From assembly GCF_932526225.1 (NCBI RefSeq), contig NC_064042.1, positions 16,238,751 through 16,302,750 on the forward strand: a stretch of DNA of 64,000 bases, written 5' to 3'. The notes under the pieces are model-generated. The model was not told where the DNA came from and made no database searches. It saw only the letters and a list, made by a program, of their open reading frames with translations. This stretch comes from Nematostella vectensis. Taxonomy: Eukaryota > Cnidaria > Anthozoa > Actiniaria > Edwardsiidae. Made by a program: the position numbers and the translations under genes. Below, one piece after another: positions 39,019-50,055 of this stretch. Numbering within the stretch: the first letter of the stretch is position 1; the number at the start of each line of letters is the position of its first letter.

Positions 39019-41179
39019 CAATTTGTTAAAGCAAAACTAAAAACATCTTTAGTAACAATTTAGTTAAAAACACTCCATAAATAAGAACAGCCCTGCTTTA
39101 GTTGTATAGATTACACATTTTTATGTATAAAATCAAAGAGTGTGTTGTAGGCACAATAGTGTATTTACCAGCCATACTTTGGTTCTGATAATTATAATGG
39201 GTAAATTTTAACCTATTTATTCTTATCGAAATAATAATACCTTAACATTGATCTATCATGAATGGGAAATGGAAATTGTAAACAAATTTGTAATCATTTG
39301 TGTTAATCTTATATATTGAAGTATAAAATCATAATCAGCACAATGATTAGTTAATTAACTTGATGTAGAGTGTGGTCACAGTGTATTTATTGAACTAGCT
39401 ACCACAAATCACAAACAGCATCTCTATTTAGCATTTTCTTCTCAATGAGCAAATGTTCTATCCTTTTCTGAATATAGGGACATAAAAGTTAATGTCCGCA
39501 AAAGCACACATAGCTGATTTTTTATTTTATTCTTTTTTTTTTGGGGGGGGGGGGGTGGGGGGGTGGGACTGCAATTTATCCTCTGTGGACTAAAGGTGTC
39601 AAATACCACTGTTGGCTTTTATTAGTAAAGTGAGGGAAGTGCAGTACTTAATAAGCATTTCTCTGAGAGTCTATGGGCATGTATCATAACCACATAGGAA
39701 TCATTAATTGGAGTAGAGAGAGCTACATCATATTTTCCTACCCAGTGCATTTGTTTTTCTACTTTAAATTACAAAATAGTTTGTGCAAACCAGATCAAAA
39801 GGTGCAAAACAAATGTAGATGTGATAAAAATCAGTTTCTTCAGAAAATTAAGTGCATTCTTTTATTTGTTTGATTTTTTTAAATTGATGTTATTCATTCA
39901 CAAATAGTTTGTGCAAATGACCTCAAGAGGTACAAATGGTATTTAGTAAAGCAATAACAGGCTAAAATCTTTGTTTGGCACCAGCCATCTCCTCAGATAA
40001 AAACAATTAGAACAAAGGAACAGTGTTGTAAGCATCCCACACATCAGGATGTTATGAAAGGGGTGTGGGAGAGTGGCATGCCCCCCCCCCATCCCTTGGA
40101 TCCACCAATGCACATTCCAAAATTGCCTTAGGATTATGGAACTTATAAAAAAATAAAAATACAGAACAGTTTGTTGTGCTATTTTTTTATATCACAAACT
40201 AACTAGTGTTAACCAGGATTGGTATAGTGATAATGGCAACTTACAGTCCTCTACCACCAGAAGCAAGCAAAATACCATCAATTGGGGATTACTTTCCTGG
40301 ATATTAATTGCTATGGATTTCGACAATTTTAAAATAAATTACTTATTGATTCAAGCTCTTAGATTAAACATTTGCCACCCTTTAGATGCTAATAATACCT
40401 TCATACAATCTGATCAAGAGTAAGCAATGGGTGAAATAAACCTTGAAAGAAGCTTTTAGAAGTCTGAGTTATTGCAATGTGTCTAGGGTACAGCTCATGA
40501 ACAGTTTGTGTTTTTCTAAAACAAATTTGTTGTTCACTAAAGGCCATAGTCTCATAGGACATATTCGCATTTTTCTCCTCGTCTATAATATTGTAGGTAT
40601 AACAGCATCCTAAAAGAGAAAGAAAAGGCAACTAAGATTTTGTGAAATATAAGCTCAGTTACAAAAATTACTTTTTCAGTCCGAAAAACATGTTTGCTGA
40701 ACAAAGGAAAATACGAAAAAGACACAGAAAAATTTAAACTTTAAAAAAGAGATGTAATAACTTACAGTTGATGAAATGATCGCAGAAAACCAATCTGTTT
40801 TGGTGTCTGTTGTTAGTTTGGATCCCCTTGACTAACCACTTATTCCTGACATCTTTCTTGATTATTTAATCATTCTAAAATCCTTTGTCATCAAGTGAAT
40901 ATACATGTGGGTAATATTTTTATGCAGCTATAACAACAGTATAACAAAACGCCCCTTTTGTTTGTTTTTGATGAGTTTGTTATCAAACTTTCGAGCGTTT
41001 GCACTTGCGCCGCGAAATGTGTTTAGACTTCCAACATGGCCGCCGGGTGGTTATGCTAATGAGCGTGACGTCACATGCAAACCAAGAATGTGCCGGAACT
41101 GTTTATGACAACACACAAAAGGAAACAGAAAAGGACAGAGATCTTTTTCTAGTGTAATACAGAAAACACATGAAACAAA
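39019..41179. other. AT-rich non-coding stretch
   Basis: No supported gene. It holds a T/G homopolymer tract at 39531-39567. At 41028-41075 a promoter-like cluster (ATGGCCGCC, ATGCTAAT octamer-like, TGACGTCA CRE) has no recognisable gene behind it. Confidence 0.4.
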
Positions 41180-42896
41180 ATGATTGATTGGCTAATACAG
41201 GCACAAGTAGAAGGAACAAAGATCAAATTCAAATTGGATACGGGTGCCTAAGTAAATGTCTTACCCCTGAGTGAGTACCAAAAGCTAGTAAAAAAAACCT
41301 GAAATCAAGGCAACTAAGATGACAATAAGGTCATACACTGGAGAGAAAATACACATAACAGGCGTTTGTCATACAACATTTGAATGTAGTGGCAAGAAAG
41401 ATGAAGTGTTTTTTTGTAATAGTACCTCAAGAATGTCAAGCAATCTTATGACTAGAGACATGTGAAAAGTTGAAACTAATAACAATACTGTTAACAAGGA
41501 CAGTACCATGGGAGATAACAACTCTAGTGACAACCACATTCCCACATTCAAAGATGAAATAATGAATGAATTTGCTGATGTATTTAAAGGTATTGGATGT
41601 CTTCCAGTTACTTACAAGATTAAGCTCAAGCATGATGCTAACCCTGTTATACATCCTGCAAGGAAAGTTCCGGTGAGTCTGGGAGAAAGGCTAGATAAGG
41701 AGCTCAATCGCTTGACCGAGCTGGGAATTGTAAAAGAAAAGATTATAGCACCACCCGAGTGGGTAAATTCCCTTGTAATTGTAGAAAAGCCAAATGGTGA
41801 CCTAAGGCTTTGCTTGGATCCAAAAGATCTAAACCAGTGCATCATGAGAGAGCACAAACACATTCCAACAAGAAGTGAAATCACAAATAACATGTCCGGA
41901 GCCAAATATTTCTTAAAACTTGATGCGTCATCAGGATTTTGGCAAATTCCCTTAGATGAAGAAAGTTCTCAGCTCTGCACCTTTAACACACCCAATGGCA
42001 GATACTGCTTCTTAAGGATGCCATTTGGAATTTCCAGCGCTCCTGAAGTTTTCCATCGCATGCTTGCTCAGTTATTTGAAGGCATGAACGGTGTTACATC
42101 AATTCATGATGATATATTAGTATGGGAAACATGGAAGCCTGTTGCATACACTTTAAGAACCATGACACAATCAGAGAAAATATATGCACAGATAAAAAAA
42201 GGAACACTAGGCATGGTATTGGCATGTGAGAAGTTCCACGAATATATATATATATGGAGTACCAAATGTGATTGCTGAGACCGACCACAAACCCTTGATC
42301 GCCATATCTAAGAAGAATTTGAGTGACACCACTCCCAGAATACAGAGACTCATGTTACGGCTGCAAAGATGATCTTCAATTTGAGTACCTACCAGGAAAG
42401 TTCCGTGTTGTAGCTGATACATTGTCAAGAGCTTGCCTCACAGAAACTAACACCACTAGTGATATCGATAATGAGGTTGAAATACATGTTAATATGATCA
42501 AAGCTTCTCTTCCAGTGACAGAGAACAGATGGAAAGAGATAGCCGATGCAACTGCAGAGCTTGTCAGAAATACAAACACCAACAACAGAAAGACCCTCTT
42601 GAGCCACATGAGGTACCAAATGGACCATGGATGAAAGTAGGTGCTGACCTCTTCCAGTTTGATGGTAAGGACTATATACTTGTGATAGACTATATGTCAA
42701 ACTATCCTGAAGTAGCACTGCTGGTTGGTATCACAAAAATAACCGCAGTAGTCAACCACATGAAATCATTTTTTGCAAGGCACGGGATCCCTCGCACTAT
42801 TGTAACAGATGGCGGACCACAATTCATAAGTGACGAATTTGATGCTTTTGTGAAGTCATATGGAATTGACATACTTTTTCTGATCCACACTACGCC

Positions 42897-42959
42897 GTGG
42901 TGTGTGACGTCACCGGAAGTTGTATAAACCGGATATCGTTACATGATCCACACTACGCC
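42897..42959. repeat. micro-insertion with 16-bp direct repeats in the gypsy integrase
   Basis: TGATCCACACTACGCC at 42881-42896 and again at 42944-42959 frames 47 bp (GTGGTGTGTGACGTCACCGG...). The gypsy sequence makes sense with one repeat removed, so it is an insertion with target duplication. Confidence 0.7.
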
Positions 42960-43144
42960 AAAGGAAATGGACAAGCAGAGGAAAGGTTCAGGGTGTAGAA
43001 AACTTACGAAAAAGTCAGTTGAAAACAAGAAGGATATTTGGCATTGTTAGCCTACAGAAACACACCCTTAGATGGGGAAAAATCTGCTGGACTTATGATG
43101 AATCTCAAGTCGAGAACCAAGCCACCAAGTGCTTCACGCTATAA

Positions 43145-43210
43145 TAGGGTCCGCGCCCGGTCGGGGGGACTGGGATTAGAAGAGGCGCCGCCAAGTGCTT
43201 CACGCTATAA
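43145..43210. repeat. micro-insertion with 20-bp direct repeats and a viral-end-like core
   Basis: CCAAGTGCTTCACGCTATAA at 43125-43144 and 43191-43210 frames 46 bp. These contain GGTCGGGGGGACTGGG (43159-43174), nearly the 16 terminal bases of viral copy 2 (GGTGGGGGGGACTGGG). Confidence 0.7.
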
Positions 43211-43752
43211 GTGACTAACATGTCTTGGTGCAAAACAAGAAAGACTTAAACAGAAACTGTTCTATGATATTAAGTCTAAACCATTGAATTGAGACCCTTC
43301 GATAAAAAGGAGACGGTGAGAATGGGTGAAAAGAATTGTGGGAGCAAGAAAGCTGTTATTTGTAAGAAACTGACAGATCGCTCTTACAAAAGTCAGAGGA
43401 TGGTGGAGTCTATGTGAGAAATCGTATCCACCTACTACCCACAAAGGAGAAGTTTGAAGAGTTTCCAGTTACTGTTGATGATGAGTCAAATGCTGAAATG
43501 AGTCCAGAAAGCAAGACACAACAGGTGGTAAATACACCTCAGAAAGGTACTGTTGTTGGTAAGATCCAGTCGTGCCTAGATCTCAGAGACAAATTAACAA
43601 ACCACAAAGACTCATTGAAGAATTCTAGACATGTTTAATAGAACATGAACATTTCTGAACTCTGAGCATTAGCTGTTGTTAAGTCCATAAGACTTCGTTA
43701 CAGTTGTTTTTTGTTGTTGTTTTTTTGTTGATATTTTTCTTAAAGGGAAAGA

Positions 43753-43875
43753 TGTAATGATTTTTCAAGCTATACTTATGTCACGCGATTCACGTCAGGG
43801 TTCTGTGTGTGTAATAAATTCAACAGGGCGGCGTTCACCATGCGGTCGTTTGTCTGACTCGTAAATAACTAAACA
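43753..43875 (+). repeat. 3' LTR of the gypsy element
   Basis: Starts TGTAATGATTTTTCAAGC right after the purine tract, contains an AATAAA at about 43812, and ends ACTAAACA, so it has TG...CA ends at about 123 bp. I did not find the 5' LTR. Confidence 0.55.
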
Positions 43876-44151
43876 TCATACTCCATATTATTCGGAAATG
43901 TCTAAGACATTATGATATTAGAAGACGAAAGACCCCAAGACCTCAAAAGCATTCAAGGATTTCTACGAAAAAAAATATCCGATATATGTAAAAAAATATA
44001 TATCCGATAGGGTATATAATTTAGGCCAACCGCTATCCCTTAGGGGCTGCTTAAGTGATGGACCATTAGAAAAGTGAAGGGGGTAGGGGTGGTAAGGGTT
44101 CAATCGTGCATGCTTTTTTTTCTTGTCTCCAAGACTTTTTCTACTACAACC
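43876..44151. other. non-coding stretch
   Basis: AT-rich, no gene seen. It leads into the 56-bp minisatellite. Confidence 0.4.
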
Positions 44152-44962
44152 TTCCACAGTGGTAAGATTCCACTCCATCCTATGTGTACAGGATTCTATC
44201 TAACTACCACAGCCTTACAGTAGTAGGATTCCATCCTACATGTACCGGATTCTATCTAACTACCACAGCCTTACAGTAGTAGGATTCTATCCTACATGTA
44301 CCGGATTCTATCTCACTACCACAGCCTTACAGTAGTAGGATTCTATCCTACATGTACCGGATTCTATCTAACTACCACAGCCTTACAGTAGTAGGATTCT
44401 ATCCTACATGTACCGGATTCTATCTAACTACCACAGCCTTACAGTAGTAGGATTCTATCCTACATGTACCGGATTCTATCTCACTACCACAGCCTTACAG
44501 TAGTAGGATTCTATCCTACATGTACCGGATTCTAACTAACACAGCCTTACAGTAGTAGGATTCTATCCTACATGTACCGGATTCTATCTAACTACCACAG
44601 CCTTACAGTAGTAGGATTCTATCCTACATGTACCGGATTCTATCTAACTACCACAGCCTTACAGTAGTAGGATTCTATCCTACATGTACCGGATTCTATC
44701 TAACTACCACAGTCCTACAGTATTAGGATTCTATACCAAGTGAACAGCATTCTGTATTACTACCGCAGTCCTACAGTATTAGGATTCTATACCAAGTGAA
44801 CAGCATTCTGTATTACTACCGCAGTGCTACAGTATTAGGATTCTATACCAAGTGAACAGCATTATGTATTACTACCGCAGTGCTACAGTATTAGGATTCT
44901 ATACCAAGTGAACAGCATTCTGTATTACTACCGCAGTGCTACGGAAGGATTCTATCCTACGT
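44152..44962. repeat. 56-bp minisatellite with two subfamilies
   Basis: About ten units with TACCGGATTCTATCTAACTA, CCACAGCC and TTACAGTAGTAGGATTCTAT. They are followed from about 44711 by four to five units of a variant (CAGTATTAGGATTCTATACC, AAGTGAACAGCATTCTG). Units have internal dyads (AGGATTCTATCCT). No unique spacers, so not CRISPR. Confidence 0.9.
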
Positions 44963-45660
44963 GTACAGGATTCTAACTACACTTTTTTTTTTATAAGAAC
45001 CTATATTATAAGAACGTCCAGCCTGAGATTTCATCAAATTTTAAGAACATGCTAGAACATGCCGAGGCGAAGATAGCAGAAAAAAATTCTTCTTAGTCCT
45101 GATGCGTTCTAAAATGAAGAATCAAATTTTGCTCATAGTAGCAACCTTATTATTGCTATTGATCATTAGTGTTTCTAATAATTCATTCGGTATTATATTC
45201 TTATATACACCAAAATTTAAGAACATCGCCAAGAACATATTCAGCCTTAAATTGTCCCAAAAATAAGAACGGCCCAGCCTCAACTGAAAACTAGACGTTT
45301 TTATAAAAAAAAAATTAAGAGTGTACCCATAACCCTCTTCGGTTGGCTTGCCGCCCTAAAACTTTCGTTTACGTATTGTGCGAGCCTCAACAGCGAAGAT
45401 TGCAAACTACCCGCCCAAATAGCTTAGAATTTTATCCAGACTATTTGAAGACATAAAAATCAAATAATATTATTAAAATTTTTAGAAATTTATTTCATAG
45501 CAGAATGAACGGCTCATGTTTTACTTCAAACTTATTAGCACTGCGTAGCGTGATCACACTGTGAGCTTGGGGTTCCTGTGATAACGCCGACGTCACGGAA
45601 ACAACACCTCGATATAATACGCTTCCCTTCCTCGAACCTTACGGACCTTTCGAGTGTAAT
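44963..45660. other. region upstream of the GPP34 gene
   Basis: AT-rich, no gene. The last 60 bp, with TCACGGAAACAACACCTCGA and TATAATACG, are the likely promoter and 5' untranslated region of the following gene. Confidence 0.4.
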
Positions 45661-45993
45661 ATGGCAGCATACGGAGCACCAGGTGCCGGAGCAGCGGCGG
45701 CGGCGATCGACTATGCTAGTTCGTCAATGCGAGATGCTGTCTTGCAAATAGTAAACTCAGCGCATTTCAATCCCTCCGAGATGAAGGAGAGAAAGTTGAC
45801 GCTGTCTCAAGCGTATTGTCTGCTGTGGCAGGACGCCGAGAGTGGTAATGTGAAAGGAAGGCAAACGTCCTGTGAGCTGCAAGCCGGAGCGGCGGCCGCT
45901 TGTCTCCTTGACCTTATAATCCAAGGAAAGATAACAGTTGATGTTGTACCGAAAACTACGCTTGGCATCGACCGAGAGGATGTCTATGTTAAG
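45661..45993 (+). CDS. GPP34-domain (GOLPH3-like) protein, exon 1
   Basis: First of three exons of one gene (45661-45993, 47969-48203, 48762-49000; 268 codons). It starts MAAYGAPGAGAAAAAIDYAS, and the GPP34 domain begins at about residue 40 with KLTLSQAYCLLWQDAESGNV and continues LLDLIIQGKITVDVVPKTT, then EDVYVK at the phase-0 donor AAG|GTAATA. GPP34 proteins such as GOLPH3 bind phosphatidylinositol 4-phosphate on the Golgi and sort glycosyltransferases. This protein is shorter and divergent, so whether it binds the lipid cannot be said. Splice phases agree across all three exons. Confidence 0.82.
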
Positions 45994-47968
45994 GTAATAT
46001 TGCTTGTTTTCGCCCGTTAAGTGTTTCCGAAAATGCATCGGAAACAATAACAACTATGAGTATTAGGCTAAAACTGTGTTTTGATCGACCATCCCAATTT
46101 GTGTTGCCAGTGGAGGTAGGTCGCAGTAATACAAGTACAACTGGCCGAGTCGTGGATTAGAAAGTGGCTATTAGAAAGTTTGCATGTGTATGCTAATAAG
46201 TATCCTGCTACACTTGTTGTTTGTGGGCAATGAATAAATCGATTGACTAACCGGATATTATTTGTGCATTGTAAGAGCTCGTTTCAGGTAAACAACTTTC
46301 CGGTAACGAGTTTGAGTATTGAGTTTTCGTCTGCACTGGGATACCCAGTCCAGTGGTAGCCCGGCCAGTCATAAAATGCAACTGTTTTTTTTTCTGTCTC
46401 GCGATTTGCACAGTGCAATTCCTAAGAACCCTTGCCCCACAGGCGATACTTCTTAGTTTGAAACAATTGATGGAAATCGTCTCCTACAAATCGCTTTGTC
46501 GATTAATCTTCTTTACATCGGACACTTGACCGGCTACCCTAAGATGAATTTTATTTTCTTACTATAAAATATCTTGATCTGTCTCATTGAATCTCCTCAC
46601 TTTAACCATGTCGATTTTAATAAAGTACATCATTGGGGTTGTAAGTCATGTAAGTGTAAAATATGTACTTAAATCTATGAAAATTATTTTGGTACTTTGG
46701 TGCTTCCTTTAGATAAGCTTAAGTTTTATTAATTCCCTGAAAAACCTTTATCCCTCATTGAATGTCATTTTATTTTTATGGAACATTTTCAATAAAATCT
46801 AGGGATTTGTAATATTTTTGTAGTGTTGTTGATCTTGAAAATATGTTTATGCCCTATAAATTTCAATCGAGTCTGGATATTCTAAAGCCCTCTCATTTGA
46901 CTTCAAAGTAAATAAATAAATGTTGTGGTTAACTTGTAACTTACATAACAAAAATAATACATTTCAATAAAATTATGTTGTTAATACAATAGGACTAACT
47001 GTGGGTGTTAAAATAAATTTACCCCTAAGTAATAGCACATTGAGGGCAGTGAACCAAAAAAATGTTTAAGAAATAACAATTTTAAAACACATTCTCAGCT
47101 TTCCTTAACATATTTCGGTGCTTACTCTGATGCGGGGGTAGTATTTGGAGATAGGACAATATATATATTTTTTTATTATATCTAAAGTAGGCAGTAAAAT
47201 CTTTGTCATACATGTCAGACAAACAAGTTGCAGATCTCAGGTATCCCAGTCAACCCTGTGTGCAGGGTCTAGTTTTTAGGAACAATGAATGACAAAAGGA
47301 AACAGTTCACATTGTGTAATGTTGTTGTGGAAGCCAGTTTGTCTGTTGGTAATAAAAGTGCTGCAACCAGCCAGTATTTACAGAAATAATACATATATTC
47401 ACACAGTGGCTTTCATGGTTTATGTCAAAATCAAAACTTTCTGGTACTTACACATAGAACTCTCACCTTCATAGAAATGGCTGTTTGACTAAAGTATCAC
47501 TAGCCTGATGAGTTATTGGCAATTAGAGTTTTTCTTTCTTTCCAAATGGTGTCCATTACTGCAGCTTCTCTGGGCTCATTTTGGGGCCTCTTTGGGGTCA
47601 TGGGAGTCATGGGGGTCATGGTGGTCCAGTTCTTGTGAGCACTGCACTCATTTATGCCCCAATAGACTTATAATGCCCAAGGGACTCTCCCAATATGCTA
47701 TTATAGCTGTACTTTCTCTTTATGGTACATGTGAATGGGCACCACTCCCCCCTCAGGTATATTTCTTAAATTAGGTCAAGATGCAGTATTTGACCTATGG
47801 ACTCAATATATGGACCTTCTGCTATAATAGCTCTCTCAATATATGGACATCTACTATACATTAACACAAGATATGGACCATCTACTATAAGTTTATGCAA
47901 TATATGGCCCATCTGCTATAATTTCCCACAAGATATGGACCAGATATCTTATTTCCTAGGTTGTTCAG
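45994..47968 (+). other. intron 1 of the GPP34 gene
   Basis: GT...AG, about 2.0 kb, AT-rich. Near its end, at 47790-47945, an imperfect repeat of ATATGGAC(C/A)(T/A)CT(A/G)CTATA occurs about five times. Confidence 0.75.
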
Positions 47969-48203
47969 GATTCACCAACAGGAACCTACCTTGACAAAGC
48001 TATATTCAACAAGATCCTTGAGCGGCACGAAAAAAGTTTCAATGAGCCTCGAAAGCTGAAAAAATGGATCTCTGAAGATTTGTACAGCTTCAGGTCCAAG
48101 AACCAGTGTGGAACCATCACCCTTGACAGCCTTGCTGATGACTTAGGGATCCTAAAAAAGGACAAGCACATGTTTAGCATTGATTACCCCACTGTTAACC
48201 CAG
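47969..48203 (+). CDS. GPP34-domain protein, exon 2
   Basis: Begins after TTGTTCAG with DSPTGTYLDKAIFNKILERH, the conserved (D/S)xPTGxxLLDEAL block of GPP34. It continues through KKWISEDLYSFRSKNQCGTI and LADDLGILKKDKHMFSIDYP to the donor CAG|GTAGG (phase 1). The L(V/A)xxLVxxGxL pattern of the family is recognisable as LADDLGILKK. Confidence 0.82.
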
Positions 48204-48761
48204 GTAGGACTTGGGAGACTGGGGGGGGGGGTAGGTTGGGTAATGTGAATGGTGGGTGAGGGCGCTGTCAGCATTGATAGGCCCACTGTAAACTTCTAAC
48301 CTGGAAAAAAAGGGAATTAAAGGGGCAAGGCAGTCAAAGGAAATGGAACATTTAATATTGAGTTAACTGCTAACAAAAAAATACTTAAATTTCTGCATCT
48401 CATTTGTTGTGCTTGATATTTAAATTTCTGGTATCTCCCAAGCCCTTCTTCCCTTTAAGTTTAAAGCTAAATAATCCCTTCCTTGGAAACATGCCTATCT
48501 AAAATGATTATTATGCTGCAAACATCTGCCCTAGTATTGACCTTGAGATGTATTTGGATCAAAACCCTTGACAAACCTGCTGAGAGTTTACATTATATGT
48601 TAAATCTCTCTATTTAATCAGTGCACACCATGTTAGTGGGTCTTGTTTTACAAGTACTTCGGTAAGGGAGTGAGAAAGGATATGTATAAAAACTCTTATC
48701 ATGTTACACAAGTAGCACTTGCTAATAATTGCATCATTTTTACCCATGAAACTCTCTACAG
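48204..48761 (+). other. intron 2 of the GPP34 gene
   Basis: GTAGGACTTG...CTCTCTACAG, about 560 bp, no other feature. Confidence 0.75.
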
Positions 48762-49000
48762 AACCTGAGGAGAATTTAAGGCAACAGATTCAGAAGATTG
48801 GTCTTGGTCACGCGGAGCCAGACAGCTACCTCAGAGCCCTCTTGACCGTCATGCGCGCCGCTGATAATCTCTCTTGTTTGTGGGATCCCTTGCTTGAGAA
48901 GTGTTTCAGTAAAGAGCAGTATAAGGAAGCTAAAGAACGGATCAAAGCGATGGTGCAAGTAGACAAATCAACAAGTGAAAAGTATCAGGCTATGCAGTGA
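48762..49000 (+). CDS. GPP34-domain protein, exon 3
   Basis: Begins (G)AA CCT GAG in phase with exon 2 and reads EPEENLRQQIQKIGL, then PDSYLRALLTVMRAADNLSC, and ends with a helix rich in E and K (KEAKERIKAMVQVDKSTSEK) and TGA at 48998. RALLTVMRAAD matches the family's LxALLxAxxxxxxL helix. Confidence 0.82.
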
Positions 49001-49445
49001 GCACATTTGCATAAGCACATATACACAATATCTCCTGATGATTATACTCCGTCTTGTATTTACACGAATATGTGTATTTATTTATTTGCTTATTTTTATT
49101 AACAAAGTTCCACAAATTATACTGGTGCGGGAGGAACAACAGAGGCTCCAAGTCAAGCGTGTGTGTATTGTTAGTAAGCACTGAGAGTGGTTACTGCCAG
49201 AGGGTATATTGCATCCCAAGTGGTTCTTTGACATCCCTTCCGATTCGGGTTAGTGTAGGTTTAAGAGACCGGACCTCCAGTTTAATGTCCCTAACCCGAG
49301 AAGATGTTCGTCCTTAATTGGTTGTTATTCGAAGGATCAAATCAGGGAGACGTTATCCGCAATGGATTCTTGACCATTCTTTTATACTTTACTACAACAG
49401 TTTCTTTACTCTATATCATCATTACATCTTGAAGTAGCTTTTTTC

Positions 49446-49451
49446 AATAAA
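49446..49451 (+). terminator. polyadenylation signal AATAAA
   Basis: About 450 bp after the GPP34 stop, in TTTTCAATAAACTTTGATCC. Confidence 0.5.
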
Positions 49452-50055
49452 CTTTGATCCATTAAATATTTTTCTCTTTCTTGTCCATATTCTATGTGCT
49501 TCAGTGCTTTCTTAGAACTACATGTATGATAGTCATTTCACTCAGTTACATAAAACCTGTGGAAAGGAGCGGGGCGCTTATTCGGGGAGGCACTTATTAA
49601 TAGTTTTGGTTTAAAGGGGGCGCTTATTTGGGGTATTCGTCGAATACGCAATGCGTCCACACATATAACTTTAACCAAAAAGTTTTTCAGAAACCCGTGA
49701 AATACTATTAGTATATTTACTACTAGGAATACAATGTATTGTCTTTGTTTTCTTTTGTTTTGGCTTGGCTTGACTATTACACATTTTGAAAACCACTCTA
49801 AGTGTTTCATATAAAAACGTTTAACTGTTATCCCTTCCATACATTTTGTTTATTCATATTTACTTGCATAACTTAAAACGCACAGAAATAACTACACGAT
49901 CCTTAATCTACGTATTCCAGGGATTAATTCGATGCTAATTACGTAGGGGTTCATGATGTATTAAAGGAATAAGAGCGAAATTTTCGTGTTTAATGTGTGT
50001 CGGCAGTGTTTTCTTGTTAAACAACACAACGGTCTTGAAAAGGCGTGAAAGAAAT
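49452..50055. other. non-coding stretch before the minisatellite
   Basis: No gene is supported. An ACGATCCTTAATCTACGTATTCCAGG segment at about 49900 is a diverged copy of the segment at 50100 that starts each large duplicated block. Confidence 0.4.

Larger units (their letters stand above)
41180..43752 (+). pseudogene. degenerate Ty3/gypsy retrotransposon pol
   Basis: In order: a protease frame with KFKLDTGA (stop directly after, near 41253); reverse transcriptase from about 41560 (PEWVNSLVIVEKPNGDLRLC, LDASSGFWQIPLDEESSQLC, RMPFGISSAPEVFHRMLAQL, HDD for the YxDD motif), cut off after HDDILVW by an internal deletion; RNase H (AETDHKPLIAI, then FEYLPGKFRVVADTLSRA); integrase with GADLF and VTDGGPQF; and a C-terminal VRNRIHLLPTK tail at 43414. 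A purine tract (43741-43752) precedes a 3' LTR. Stops, deletions and two micro-insertions make it dead. It resembles the K02A2.6-type proteins common in animals. Confidence 0.8.

Noticed and set aside
44152-44962. Possible CRISPR array
   Set aside because: Repeats are contiguous 56-bp units with no unique spacers, no Cas genes, and the context is eukaryotic. The same reasoning excludes 4476-5413 and 1113-1417.
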